From contig NC_062213.1 in assembly GCF_902686445.1 (NCBI RefSeq), forward strand, positions 41,366,741 to 41,430,740: a DNA stretch of 64,000 nt, written 5' to 3'. The notes under the pieces were generated by a model. The model did not search any database, had not been told where the DNA came from, and saw only the letters and a list, made by a program, of their open reading frames with translations. Shown here one piece after another: positions 46,207 through 58,012 of the stretch. Source of the DNA: Sciurus carolinensis (taxonomy: Eukaryota; Chordata; Mammalia; Rodentia; Sciuridae). Position 1 is the stretch's first letter. Every line of letters starts with the position of its first letter. A program made the translations under genes and the position numbers.

Positions 46207-46641
46207 GTTGGAAACGGTTAGGTTTTTGTCACTGTGACCAAAATACCTGGCAAGAGCAACTTAAATGAAGAAAACTTTTTATTTGGGGCTCACAGTTTCA
46301 GAGGTTCAGTCCACAGTTTTTCAATTCCATTGCTTTGGTCACAAGTGAGGTAGCACATCATCATGGAAGGGTGTGGAGGAGGTGCACTGCCCTACTTATG
46401 GTGGCAAGGAAGCAGAGAGGGTGGGAAAGGCCATAGGGAAGATGAACCTTTTCAGGGAACACCCACAGTGACCCACCTTCTATAGCCCCTCCCCTCACCT
46501 GCCTAATTACCACTCAGTTCATTCACTCAAACTAGGATGGATTGATTAGGTTACAGCTTTCATAATCTTATCATTTCACCTCTAAATATCCCTCATTAAA
46601 CCAGAAATTTTGGGTGGACACCTCATATCCAAACCATAATA
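46207..46641 (-). repeat. MaLR-type LTR nested in old L1
   Basis: 'tttttgtcactgtgaccaaa', 'gtagcacatcatcatggaag', 'tttggggctcacagtttcag' and the terminal 'cctcatatccaaaccataat' give a reverse copy close to those at 25098 and 61131. Confidence 0.85.
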
Positions 46642-48305
46642 AGAACTAAATGATACTGTTAAAAGAAACTAAAGACCTAATAAATGAAAAAAATGTCTGA
46701 TATATATGGATTGGAAGTATTAATGAATACCCCCAAATTGATCTAAAGATTTAATGCAATCTCTGTTGTCAAAAATCTCTTCTTTTTTGAAGAAATTGAT
46801 GAACACATTTTAAAATTCATGTGGAAAAGCAAAGGACTCAAAATAAAAGAAATTTGAACAAACAGAACAGTGTTGGAGATCTCCCACTTCCAAATTTCAG
46901 AAGTAACTACAAATCTATAGTGACCAAGGTGGTGTGATACTGATATAAAGATAGATATATAAATCAACAGAATAGAATTGAAAGTTCAGAAATTATAAGA
47001 TGGTCAGTTCATTTTCAAAAATGATGCTAAGAGAATTCAATGAGGATAGAAAAGTATTTTCAACAAATTGTGCTGGGCTGATCAGATATTCTTAGACAAA
47101 AGAATAAAATTGCAATCCTATGTCACACAGTGTACAAAAGCTAATTCAAAATGAATCATAGACTTACATGTGAGAGCAAAAACTACCAAACTTCAGGACC
47201 TTGGGTAATAAAACTGTTCCTTAGATACAATATCAAAATCACAAACAACAAAGGAAAAAACAGACAAATTCAACAATTACAATGTGAAGCTTCTGTGCTA
47301 CAAAGGACAACACCAAAAAGTAAAAAGATAACATACAGAATTGTAGAAAAATTTTTGAAAATCATATATCGCCTATGGTAGATTAATTAACAAGTTCAGG
47401 AAGGTTGTAGGATATAAGATCAATATACAAAAATCAATTGTACAGTACCTCAAACATATAAAGACCTGTTAACAGCTCAATAATAAGGAGAACCCAGTTT
47501 ACAAGTGAGCAAAGAACCTGAATAGACAATACAACATATCCAAATGGGTTACAAGCCCATGAAAAGATGCTGTACATCATTTGCTATAGGAAAATGCAAC
47601 CAAAAACCACAATAAGATGGTACTTTACACCCGCTAGAGTGCTTATGATGAAAAAGACAGACAGAAGCAAATATTGGAGAGGTGGTGAAGAGGTTTGAAC
47701 CCTCGTACATTGCCCATTGCTGGTGGGAATGCAAAATGATATAGCTACTTTGTCAGTTTGACAGTTCCTCAAAAAGTTAAAAATATACTTGCCATATAAC
47801 TCAGCAATTCTATACCTTAGCATATACTCAAGAGGAATGAAAATACATGTCCACACAAAAATTTGCACAAATATTCATAAAAGCATTATTCATAAAAATC
47901 AAATGGAAACAATCCTAATGTGCATCAGTATAGCCATACTATGGATTTTTATTCAGCAATTTAAAAAAATTATGTTCTGGTACATGGTGTACCATAGATG
48001 AATCTTGAAAGCACTATCCTAAGTGAAAGAATACAGGTACAAAGGACCATATATTGCAAAATTCCATTTATATGAAATGTCCAGAACAGATACATCTACA
48101 AAGATAGAAAGTAAATTTTAGGTTGCCTGGGGCTGGTGGAGAAGAGAGGAATGGTGAGTGAGTATTAAAGGGTATGAGGTTTATTTTGGGGGTGATGGAA
48201 ATGTTCTAAAATTAGGATGGTTGTGAAACTCTGTAAATATATTAAAAACCACAGACTTGTGCAAAGAGGCAAATTTTATAATAAAATAAAATTTCTATTA
48301 TAAAA
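46642..48305 (+). mobile_element. Older L1, last segment to 3' end
   Basis: 'catgtggaaaagcaaaggac', 'ctatagtgaccaaggtggtg', 'caaattgtgctgggctgatc', 'cattgctggtgggaatgcaa', 'gaatcttgaaagcactatcc' and 'ggttgcctggggctggtgga' follow ORF2 C-terminal and L1M 3' UTR order. All frames are broken. A small internal rearrangement near 47385-47420 repeats 'taacaagttcaggaaggtt', which also occurs near 45582. Confidence 0.85.
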
Positions 48306-49126
48306 AAATAAGAGTCTTAAGTTTCCAGATTTTTAAGAGGAAATGCTGGTGTCTTTCTCATTCAAGAATCATGTTTCTGTGAACCTGGCTCATGAGATGT
48401 ATAATAAAGCTCATGCCTGATCATGCCTGTATGCAAGATTTTAGATCCCACATATAAAATAAATGTGGGACCAAAGTGAAATTTGAAAGCCTTAAGTCAG
48501 TTCCCCAAATTTCATTAAATTTCTTGTGTATACTATGAAAAGTGACCTCATTTGGTGACAGTTGAATATTTTCCTTTTATCTACATAAAATAGTGCAATG
48601 TTTAAATAAATAAGTGAAATTTCCCACTTGATTACTACACATCAAACTTCTTTAATGCTAGTCACTCTGACTAGTTCTTTATAAAGGACACGTCACTTTA
48701 TTTTTCTGAGTCTTTCAAAATTTAGAAAATTCAACTCAATCCTTGAAACTGGGCATCAATTAATAGGTTAAACATCCAACAAGAGGACAATTATGTATCT
48801 CTATGAAGAATGTGTAGGTTTTGCAGGGGCATAAAGTACATGGAGTAGAGTAAAAATCATCACAGCACTTTTAAGTTTTAAAGTGCTTTCTAAAGAGGTG
48901 ATCTTTAGGTAGGAATGGCTGGAGGAAAGTGCACCTTAGAAACTAGTCTTGTATTTCTAGAAGATACTCTGGTTTTTTGTTTTCCTTCTTCATTATAAAA
49001 GTAAGGAACACTTAGTCTGTTTATTAGAAAGCTTGTTTGACTTAAAAATCCTTAAGATAGATAGACATTTGAGGACTATTAGGAACATAAAATGCTCTAA
49101 ACATTGAAAATAAAATATTTAGGAAA
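48306..49126. other. Intronic sequence, nothing recognised
   Basis: A small 8-bp-stem hairpin (tcccacat...atgtggga) sits at about 48448-48472. No nameable repeat. Confidence 0.45.
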
Positions 49127-49131
49127 GTAAC

Positions 49132-49564
49132 GATTATGGTTTGGATGTGAGGTGTCCCCCAAAGCTCATATGTGAGACAGTGCAGGAAGGTTCAGAGGAG
49201 AAAAGATTGGGGTTTTAAGAGTCTTAACCCAATCAGTGAATTAATCCCCTGACAGGGATTAACTGAGTGGTAGGGTGTGGCTGGAGGGGGTAGGAATTGG
49301 GTTGTGGCTTTGGGGTATATATTTTATATATGGAGAATGGAGTCTCTCTCTCTCTATCTCTCTGCTTCCTGATGATGTGAGCTGCTTCCCTCTGCCACAC
49401 TCTTCCGCCATGATGTTCTGCCTCACCTTGAGTCCTGAGGACTGCAGCTAGACTTCTATGAACTAAGACCTCTGAAACTGTGAGCCCTCAAATAAACATT
49501 TCCTCCTCTATAATTGTGCTGGTCAGATCATTTAGTCACAGCAGGGAAATAGCTGACTAAAACA
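49132..49564 (+). repeat. Solo MaLR-type LTR with 5-bp target duplication
   Basis: Same family as 6116: 'gattatggtttggatgtgag', 'aacccaatcagtgaattaat', 'cactcttccgccatgatgtt', 'gaactaagacctctgaaact', 'aaataaacatttcctcctct' and the end 'agctgactaaaaca'. The pentamer gtaac flanks it at 49127-49131 and 49565-49569. Confidence 0.92.
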
Positions 49565-49602
49565 GTAACTCTCTTGGAAAAAATTTACAATTGACTTTAA
49601 TT

Positions 49603-50165
49603 TTTTTTTTTTTTTTAGATCTACCACCTTAAAAACAAATTCATCTCAGACTTTTCAACTGTCATTAACCACAATAAGAGTCAATCCATCTCCGACTTTC
49701 ATATTGTCAACCACACAAAAGTAAAAGGTTCATTTACAACATACTTTCACAAAGGGGAAACACTGAATTATTGACAACTTGCACAAGTAAAATAAAAGGA
49801 AAAAGAAGAAAAAAATCCACTCCAGAAAGAGAAGGGACTACAATTCATGGCTAACATCTACAATTCAGCTGAAATGGAAGAAAAAAGGCATGAAAAGTTA
49901 GATTCCTGAATTCTATTCCACATGGGTGACAGAATCCATGTGGACAAAACTCAGCAGACACATTTAATATCTTATGTCCTACAGATCTCAATAAGGAGAC
50001 TCTCACAAACAGTGCAGAGGATGTAGCTTCAAAAACAGCCAACACCATAAGAGAGTGAGCAGAGGAAGGCTGTCAAGATGCTGAGGGGGTAAAAACTGTT
50101 TGATTCTTAACATTCACAGCACATAGGAAGAATTTTTAGCTTTTTTCTCAAACACAAAAATGTAA
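49603..50165 (-). pseudogene. Possible retrocopied 3' UTR, parent gene not identified
   Basis: A T run at 49603-49618 is followed by about 500 bp that, read on the minus strand, looks like mRNA 3' UTR ending in 'ttgtttttaaggtggtagat' and a run of A. No coding frame and no target duplication were established, and an AATAAA close to the tail is not obvious. It could equally be unique intron beside a T run. Confidence 0.25.
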
Positions 50166-51266
50166 AGAGACTCTTAGGGGAGGTAACTGCCTGTGACATA
50201 AATACAAACGAAAATAGAAAAAGCTAAATTTTTACACTTAATATTTTGTCAGCTAGAAAGCACTGCATAAATATTAGTTTTTGTTATATACTCTGTAGCC
50301 CAAACTCAGCATCACAAAATACATTAGATTCCCTGTTTCCTTTCTGATTATGTTACAATTTCTGCATAAATTTGTTTTATCATCCTAATTTGTCTTTATC
50401 TCCTTATTTTTCTCCTTCAATATTCACCATTTTAAAAGAAATATGTATTTATGTGTATAGCCATATTAAGCAAAATGAACACTAATCTTGGAATAACAAA
50501 AATATTAAAATAGATGATTTCTTTAATAAATATAATGATAAAGCTATGGAGGAACTCAAAAATGTTTTGGTAAGAGTAGATTGCAACTTTAAACAAAGAA
50601 ATGCTCTGTATTATCAGCTATTATTCTCAGCTTCAGCTCCAATGGGAAACCATTGTAACTGACTAGTTAGAGTAGAGGGTACTTCAGCTAACCCAGATCA
50701 CTGTCTTCTTTTTCAGAAACTTCCTTAGTTACTGCTGTACTCAACTAAACTACACCTCTCATTACCTCAGAGCCCCAATATCCTCCTATTGCAATAGGAC
50801 CAATCATATGACTAATAGAATATGTTTTTGGACAAGATGCAGGATAAAGACACTTGAAAATTTTAATATCTATTCTTGACTGAAACACTTGGGATAAAAA
50901 TTGGAATAATTCATTCTTGACATGAGGAAAAATAACAGAAAGCAACAATTAAGTACTCAATGAAGAAACACTAGAGCCATGTTTTCAATGTTTTCCACCA
51001 AATGCTAAACTTAGGAAATCTTATAAGGCAGAAAAAATTCATGGTTAAATCCATCCATAAGATACCCATTTAGGGAAATCATGATGCACATTAGCCTATC
51101 ATAAGCTCTAAGAAAAAACAGAGTTAAGAAGCATAATTGACTAAGCATTTCCTAAACTTAATTGAACATAAAACCCTTTTTCACACATACTTTTATCATC
51201 CCATAGATTATCTGAGTTATACCTTTTGTGAAATGTCAACTCACTCTCCTTTAAAAAGGACCCAGA
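50166..51266. other. Intronic sequence, nothing recognised
   Basis: 50620-50960 has an LTR-like feel ('aggaccaatcatatgactaa') in reverse but cannot be named. Confidence 0.35.
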
Positions 51267-51470
51267 GCCAGGCACAATGGTACACATATGTAATCCCAGT
51301 GAGTCAGGAGGCTGAGGCAGGAGGATCTCAAGTTCGAGGCCAGCCATAGCAACTTATTAAGGCCCTACGCAACTTGATGAGACCCTGTCTCAAAATAAAA
51401 AATAAAAAGGGCTAGGGATGTAGGTCAGTGGTAAGTGCCCCTCTATTCAATCCCTGATACTACAAAAAAG
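51267..51470 (+). repeat. Composite B1-ID SINE
   Basis: 'gccaggcacaatggtacaca', 'gaggctgaggcaggaggatc', 'gagaccctgtctcaaaataa' and then the ID half 'gggctagggatgtaggtcag'. Imperfect aaggaccca/aaggaccac at the two ends may be the target duplication. Confidence 0.9.
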
Positions 51471-51554
51471 AAGGACCACCAAGACAAGAAAATAGTTTGT
51501 GACATCCCAATACAGCTTATTGAAATAATGCTAGCAACAGTATTTCCAGCTCTC

Positions 51555-51915
51555 TCAGAGCAGTGATCCCTCCACTGGCTCCCATTGCCAGAAAATAAGT
51601 TCTAAACCTGTGTGATATATAAAGTCTTCTGTAACCTGACCCCAGCTCTTGTCACTCCCCACATGAACCCTCTATGCTCCTGAGAGGCGTTGATGTCATA
51701 CCATTCTCAGAAGACTCCTCTCCCTTTATCAGCAGGGAACCTCGATGCACACTGCTGCCTCTGTCTGACCCATTCCCTCCCCCTGGCAACACCTGGATAT
51801 TTTCCTTCAAGTTTCAACTAAATGGTCCATTTTCTGTAACATCTCTGCAAACTATCAGGACAGAATTGGACATGCACTCTCCTATCTACTCCTGGGCCCC
51901 CTCCATCCCTCCATC
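51555..51915 (+). repeat. L2 fragment
   Basis: 'gtgatccctccactggctcc', 'taagttctaaacctgtgtga', 'aagtcttctgtaacctgacc' and 'tttccttcaagtttcaacta' follow the L2 3' region. Confidence 0.72.
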
Positions 51916-51952
51916 TATAGCCTCTAGTACATTATATTATAATTATATATTT

Positions 51953-52436
51953 TGTTATGATTTGAATCTGGAATGTCTGCCCAAAACTCATGTGTTGAAG
52001 TCTTGGTCCACAGTGTAGCAAAGTTCAGAGGTGGGGCTTGGAGGAAGGGATTGGATCATGAAGGTTCTAACCTCATCAACAGATTAATCCACTGATGGAT
52101 TCAAAGCAGAATGGATCACTGGTAGGTGGTGAAAACTGGAGGAGTAAGACTAGTTGAAGAGAGCAGTAGGTGCTTGGAGATGTGCCCTTGAGGACTGTAT
52201 CTTGTCCTTGGCCTCTTCTTCATTCACTCTCTGCTTCCTGGCTGCCATGCAGTGGGCAGCTTCCCTCCACTGTGCCCTTCTACCACGATGTTCTGCCTCA
52301 CTTCAGGCCCACAGCAATAGGGTGGTCTGACCATAGGCGGACACCTCAGAACATGTGGGCCAAAATAAATCTTTCCTCCTTTAAGTTGTTTTCACAGATA
52401 TTTTCTCATAGCAATGAAATGCTGATTAAAAATTTA
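51953..52436 (+). repeat. MaLR-type LTR, a different subfamily
   Basis: 'tgttatgatttgaatctgga', 'caaaactcatgtgttgaagt', 'aacagattaatccactgatg', 'cttctaccacgatgttctgc', 'gggccaaaataaatctttcc' and an end near 'gaaatgctgattaaa'. Longer than its neighbours (about 480 bp). Confidence 0.85.
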
Positions 52437-53038
52437 AACATCATATCCTACACATGAGTTTCTTAAAAGGTAAGGTCACATCTAATTCTTCTTCATATAG
52501 TAAGAATTTATAGGATTTACCATACTTTGAGTATTTATAGTTGCTACCCTATCTTTATGTTCAACAAATACGTATATGCTGAATGTATTTGATAATGAAA
52601 TGTTCCCAGAGAGTAACCAATAAAGAATGTTTTAATATAACAAAATTGTCTTATCAGATTTTAAAATAAAAAGACTGATCATCAAAACATTTAACCAATA
52701 TATAGAATATGGATTCCAGAAAAAAAATTTTATTTTAAGGAAAGATAGAAAACGTACAAAAAGGAAAATAACTATGTAATAAATATTAATATAACTGCAA
52801 AGCTTTTTAAAATGTAAAATATAAGCAAGGACAGAATATATGAGATAGATCAAAATTAACTTTCTTCCAAAATAAAATGTGACTTCAAAAAGATTTAAAA
52901 AATGACAATTGCACGCAGAAAGAATATGATACATAGAATTCATTACTGTACAAAATATTTTGAAGAGAATTGACCAAAACTATATCCAGATTCTACATGG
53001 TTAGAGTTTGAGAAATAACTCCATAGTGTTTCATCCAA
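52437..53038. other. AT-rich intronic sequence, nothing recognised
   Basis: The 103-codon minus frame at 52632-52943 is F/I/L/Y-rich because of base composition and has no recognisable motif. Confidence 0.4.
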
Positions 53039-53039
53039 C

Positions 53040-53407
53040 ATCATTTCCAAACACTCTCTTTTACCCTCTACAATGTTGAATAACCAGATGCCCATTTTCC
53101 CAGCTTCCCTTGCAAGTATAACTTGGGAATATGATGTGGTTCAGGCAATCAGATGGAGGCAGAAGTAAGACTCAGAGAAGAGAGTTTTTGCATACTCTTC
53201 TGCCCATCCTGCTGCTTCTCTGTTTAGAACAAGGGTGGAAGCCCGAAGATACAGCAGCTGTCTTACAACCATATGTCAGCAAGCATGAGGATGAAGGCAT
53301 GGATGGAGAATCAGATAGAAAGAGCCTGAAACTCAGACTCATTGATTAGGTGTCCAATGTGATTCATGGTTAAGTATGGTAAATAAATCCTCATGCCTCT
53401 AAGCCAC
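53040..53407 (+). repeat. Probable ancient LTR, cut by the MLT2 insertion
   Basis: 'tttcccagcttcccttgcaa', 'gcaatcagatggaggcagaa' and 'gtaaataaatcctcatgcct' ending 'ctaagccact' resemble the family at 14411. It ends where the MLT2 LTR begins. Confidence 0.5.
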
Positions 53408-53943
53408 TGTGATGCTTAATGATCAACAAGACTGGGCCCCAAAGCACTCAGATATTTGGTCAATCATTATGCTCAGTGTGTCTGTGAGGGCGTTCCTGGA
53501 CAGGATTAGCCTTTAAATCAGACTGAGCAAAGCAGATTGCCCTCCCCATGTGGGTGGGCCTCACCAATTAACTGAAGACGTGGATAGAACAGAAAGGCTG
53601 AGTAGGAGGAAACTCCTCCTGACTGAATGATTTGGGTTGGAATGGAAGTCTTCTTCTGCTTTCACATCGGAACTTACAACATTGGTTTTCCTTGTTCTCA
53701 GGTCTTCAGACTCAGATTGGAACTGCACCATCAGCTCTCCTGAGTCACCAGCTTGCCAACTACAGATCCTGAGACTCAGTCATCACAACTGCATGAGCCA
53801 CTTCCCAAAATAAATCTTTTCCTGTCTCCTTTCTGCTTCTCTCTTTCTGCATACATAGACACACACACGCGCGTGCGCACACACACACACACACACACAC
53901 GCACACTTGGTTCTGTTTCTCTAGGGAACACTGACTAATATAG
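53408..53943 (+). repeat. MLT2-type ERVL LTR
   Basis: It starts tgtgatgcttaatgatcaac, carries 'aagcagattgccctccccat', 'gtgggtgggcctcaccaatt', 'accatcagctctcctgagtc', 'gcatgagccacttcccaaaa' and AATAAA, and ends 'ttggttctgtttctctaggg' then 'aacactgactaata'. Forward and close to complete, with an expanded CA tract before the 3' end. No internal region adjoins. Confidence 0.9.
53860..53906. repeat. (CA)n microsatellite with CGCGTGCG core
   Basis: Alternating purine-pyrimidine of about 46 bp, including acgcgcgtgcgc, inside the MLT2 LTR where other copies carry a short CT/CA tract. Z-DNA-prone. Confidence 0.9.
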
Positions 53944-55230
53944 TCACCATAAGTTAAATCGTCTTATTTGCAACCAAATATATTCCTAAAGTTTGTAATG
54001 ACCAAAGTGGCATCTTAGTGCATTATATATTTTCAAATTAAAAATATTAAACCTTTTATTTTACAAAAGTATCATATCAAGTAAATAAATTCAAATTGCC
54101 ATCAGAACCATTACATACCCAAACAAAAATAAAATCTAACATGTAGACTGTGGGGGAACTGCACATATACAACATGCTTGTGGTACTGTTAATTAGTTTG
54201 ATTGTTCTCGAGTAAGATTCTCCCAGAATGTATCGAAACCTACAAAAATTCTTCAGTGACTTTGTTCTGGTCATTCTGCTTTGGAGAAGAAACTCTGACA
54301 ATTCCATAGGAAGAGCAAAGTGTACTAAGATGTTTGCATCTCTGTGTATAAATGTGTAAATCTAGAAGAAATCAAACAGAGAAACTTTAGGAAAGGGAGC
54401 AATAAAATGAACTTCTATACCATGCGAATGGTCAAAAGCAGTACACAGAATCATGTAGATGAAATAATGTTAGGTTAAAATAAAAGAACTGAACAGTGTG
54501 CACATGATAAAGATTGAACATGAATTTGCAGTGATGTACTTAGGTCTTGGAAAGACGGCAGTCATCCTGTTAAACCATAATCCAGCAAACTGCAGCACTA
54601 CCAATAAATGGAATTAAATTTTTAATAATGTATGCCACAATCAGTGAAAAACCTGGAAGCAAAGCCTGAAGCTATCATGGTGGCAATTTGAATTCCTGAG
54701 ATTCTAACTTGCAGGCATTTGAGCACCTGTGGCAAATTAATAGATACACGTTGGTTGAAATTTTCTTTTCTTCCTTTCTTCCACCATCAGTTACAGGGTA
54801 TATGTACAGATAAATCCTTCTGCAGCACCAGCCCAGCAGTGTACAGTCTAGGCAGAATTATAAAGCTAATATTTTTAAATGCCAATCACATGTGTTCAAG
54901 GACTCTTCTATACATCTGGTGATGTTTTAACTGTTTATTCATGTTTGTGTACATCTTCTCAGCCTCTGAGGCAACAGATACATATTTTAGTCTTCTAATC
55001 TTTATAAAAGTCACATGTCAGATCTGTGTCCCACACAGTGATAGACAGGAGCACATAATTATAAAATGACTGCTGGCACAGGTAAAAATCTGTGATACAC
55101 TAAGTTACTTCAAAGCAAAGGAAGAAAACAGTGTCTACAAACAGCATCTGTGCATCATTAACAGCATATTTGCTTAAATGATAAATTTCCATAAAATAAA
55201 AATGGATGAACTTTTATTTAAAACTTCCCT
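53944..55230. other. Intronic sequence, nothing firmly recognised
   Basis: 54865-55010 could be a heavily decayed reverse MIR. Otherwise unremarkable. Confidence 0.4.
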
Positions 55231-55238
55231 CTCCTTGG

Positions 55239-55378
55239 CTTTTTTTTTTTTTTTTTTTTTTTTGATGGAATCTCACTTTGTTATTCAGACTGGCTTCATA
55301 CTCCTGGGCTCATGAAATCCTCCTGCCTCAGTCTTCCATATAGCTGGGATTATAGGTGTATGCTGCCATGTCCAATTA
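55239..55378 (-). repeat. 7SL-derived B1 monomer without ID half
   Basis: A T run at 55239-55263, then 'tgatggaatctcactttgtt', 'ctcctgggctcatgaaatcc', 'tcctgcctcagtcttccata' and 'agctgggattataggtgtat' are the reverse of a B1/Alu-like monomer. It is on the same strand as CPQ. The ID half is absent. Confidence 0.85.
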
Positions 55379-55627
55379 CCTCGGAACATTTTAGGCCTTA
55401 ATTTGGAATCAGTTTTTTTTTTTTCCTTGTTATTCTTAGATATTCTGAAAAAAATCTTCTGCTCAAATATGTAGTGAGTTTTGAATCCCACAGACTTAAA
55501 GAAGGGTAACATCATTGTTCTGTAGAGCCCCCAAAGCATACACCATCTCATCAAAATCACAAAATGCCACAAGGAAATGTCAGGCTCCTTGGCAGAGCAG
55601 TCCAGAGAGTATTCTAAATCATCTAAT

Positions 55628-55866
55628 GACAATAATAACTAACACTTGCTGAGCTTTTGTTATGTGCTCGTCACATCTCTGTTTTACATGCATTGATTCA
55701 TTCAGCAGTATGACAACCCTTTGAAGTACTGGCATATATTACCCATTTTAGAATGAACTAGAAGGCTAAGCCCATGTCTCACAGTTATAAGACGTCAAGA
55801 ATTAAACCCTGGAGATCTGACTGGAGTCCTGCTCGTATCTCTACAGTCTTTACCATATTGACACTT
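55628..55866 (-). repeat. MIR SINE, near full length
   Basis: 'aataactaacacttgctgag', 'gttatgtgctcgtcacatct', 'ttacccattttagaatgaac' and 'attaaaccctggagatctga' are in reverse MIR order. Confidence 0.88.
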
Positions 55867-55891
55867 ACCACTTTCATGATGACGATGCTGA

Positions 55892-56045
55892 TTACAGTTA
55901 ATAGCAATAAAAATAACTATGATTTATCGAATATCTGTGACATATGATGAGCTAAGCAATTTCATACTTTACCTTATTTAATCTTCACCTTAATTCTGAC
56001 ACAGGTGCCAAAATACACATCTCTGAAGTGAACTGACAAACAGAG
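55892..56045 (-). repeat. MIR fragment
   Basis: 'aataactatgatttatcgaa' and 'accttatttaatcttcacct' give the reverse 3' half. Directly beside the previous MIR. Confidence 0.7.
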
Positions 56046-56560
56046 TCCATGAAGGGATCAACTGCTCTGAATAAGAAATGGTGAACTTGGAAACCAAAAA
56101 CAAACTTTCCCAATTTTAAGGGATCCTATTAAGGTACCCAGAAATCTTTGAATCTTTGATATTCCTTCTGACAGACAGACTGAAAGAAACAATATATTGC
56201 AATATAGAGTGCTTGTACTTGCCTGAAGATAACACGTCTCATAGATGGTGGAGACCACCATCTTCATCATCATATCGTACTTTTATATCCAAGTATCATG
56301 CAGCATTGGATTTATTTACATATTTATACCCATTTACACTTATCTTTATTTTTCCAAACCATCACCTCTATCAGAACAAAGACATTATCTTTTATATTTT
56401 TGTGGATCTGGTGACAACAGCACAATTGCTGGTCCATTATCAGTACTCAGGAAACATTTACTGAATTAGCCAACTTGTGACCTCTAACACCAACTTTCTT
56501 TCACCATGCAGTCATCTCCTTGACCTTTATTTTCAGTTTTTCTCCAGGTAATTGTTACCA
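56046..56560. other. Intronic sequence, nothing recognised
   Basis: Overlapping 71-102-codon frames on both strands at 56058-56469 match nothing known. Confidence 0.4.
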
Positions 56561-56561
56561 T

Positions 56562-56722
56562 TTACAGATCATCTGTCAGAATAACATGGAGAGCTTGCTG
56601 AAACAGATTGTTGGATCCACCCTTTAGAATTTCTGATACAGTAAATGAAGCCAGGGAACTTGCATTTCCAGCCAATTCCCAGGAGATGCTAATGCTGTTG
56701 ATCCAGAGTGTTGGAGAGTTCA
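56562..56722. repeat. MER5-like hAT DNA-transposon remnant
   Basis: 'cagatcatctgtcagaataa', 'tagaatttctgatacagtaa', 'gggaacttgcatttccagcc' and 'ccaggagatgctaatgctgt' then 'tgatccagagtgttggagag' are MER5A-type text. Confidence 0.75.
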
Positions 56723-57788
56723 AGCCTTCACCAGAAGGAAGTATTATTTCAGGTGGGTCTATGTGTGTGGCAAAAGAGTATTCTCAACAGGGTATTCACT
56801 TCTACAACTCATTCACACATATACGTAAGTACATCCCATGTGCACAACTAACGGAGGTGCCATGAAAGAATCTGTTGCTGCTCTCAAGATGTGGCATGCA
56901 TTTGATGGTAAGTGTGATTACAGTGTTTTGGATTTCATGGCTATAGTAACAAATCTACTCAAACTCACATAACAGGAGGAGTGTTATCCCTCCAAAGCCA
57001 TTGCTGTAGGCTTCACAGTTACTGCAGCAACTGCCCGTTGCTCTAAACATTTTGGGAATTTTCCCCCTGAAATTGCCTTCAGAGGATTTGGCAGCCTTCC
57101 AAATGGTCTACATGGAGGCATAATTTGGCACTTCAAAATTAAAATAATGAATAAACAAATAAAAGTATGATGAATGAATGATTTGGGGTCTAAACCAAGA
57201 TATATTATAAAATAATGAGACCAGTTTTTAACGTACAGCTCGTCAGCAGGTTCTAAAGACAATTTCAAAAGAGAAGTATTAGAAACATTTACTTCAGTGG
57301 GGCCTATGTTGGAATACGTGTTTAGATTTGGAAGTTATTTATGCAGGACTACTTATGAGATGTACACATTCTAATATACTTATTTTAAGATACTTTTAAA
57401 ATTATTTCAACAGTATTTCAAAAAAGTGGCAACAGAATAAGAACTCAATAATAAGAAAATAGCGATATGTATATAGTATTCAATTTCAGTGGAATTTTTA
57501 AGCCATTAAAATGTTAATTATGAAGACTAGGAAATTACATAAAAAACTTCAATACAGAAAAAATGCCAAGTTTGCATGTAAACTATGAAAAGCAATATAA
57601 ATTTTGTGCACAAGAAATAGGAGAAAATTTGGAATGATACGAATATGTCTGGATGTCAGAGGAAATGACAGAAATTTCTTCCTTAAAACTTGACAGGAAA
57701 GACCAAATAAAGGATGGTAAAGTCATTAACAGATGACTACAGCCACCGAAAATCACATTTTGAAGAACACTTATTGTCACAAGAAAAT
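56723..57788. other. Intronic sequence, nothing recognised
   Basis: AT-rich to the right. A 94-codon minus frame at 56984-57268 has no recognisable product. Confidence 0.4.
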
Positions 57789-57789
57789 G

Positions 57790-58012
57790 GTTGAAACATG
57801 TTCCAAAATTTTGCATATATTTGTACCCTAATTATGTATAGAAGTAAATTTATACAGCAAAACATGACCTGAAAAAAAACAGAAGATAAAAGTGGTTTTC
57901 TCTGGGTGGTGGGAATCATGAGTGATTTTTATGTTCGTTTTTACTTTTCTACATTTTCTAAATTTGTAAGAAGTGTAAATATCACATTTATGATCAGAAA
58001 AAAGTATGAAGC
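57790..58012 (+). repeat. Possible old L1 3' UTR remnant
   Basis: 'ttctctgggtggtgggaatc', 'ctacattttctaaatttgta' and 'tatgatcagaaaaaa' resemble a decayed 3' end of an old LINE. I cannot assign the family. Confidence 0.35.

Noticed and set aside
42830..48305. A reverse-transcriptase-based defence or active retroelement system
   Set aside because: The text is L1 ORF2 with many stops and frameshifts, ordinary mammalian fossils.
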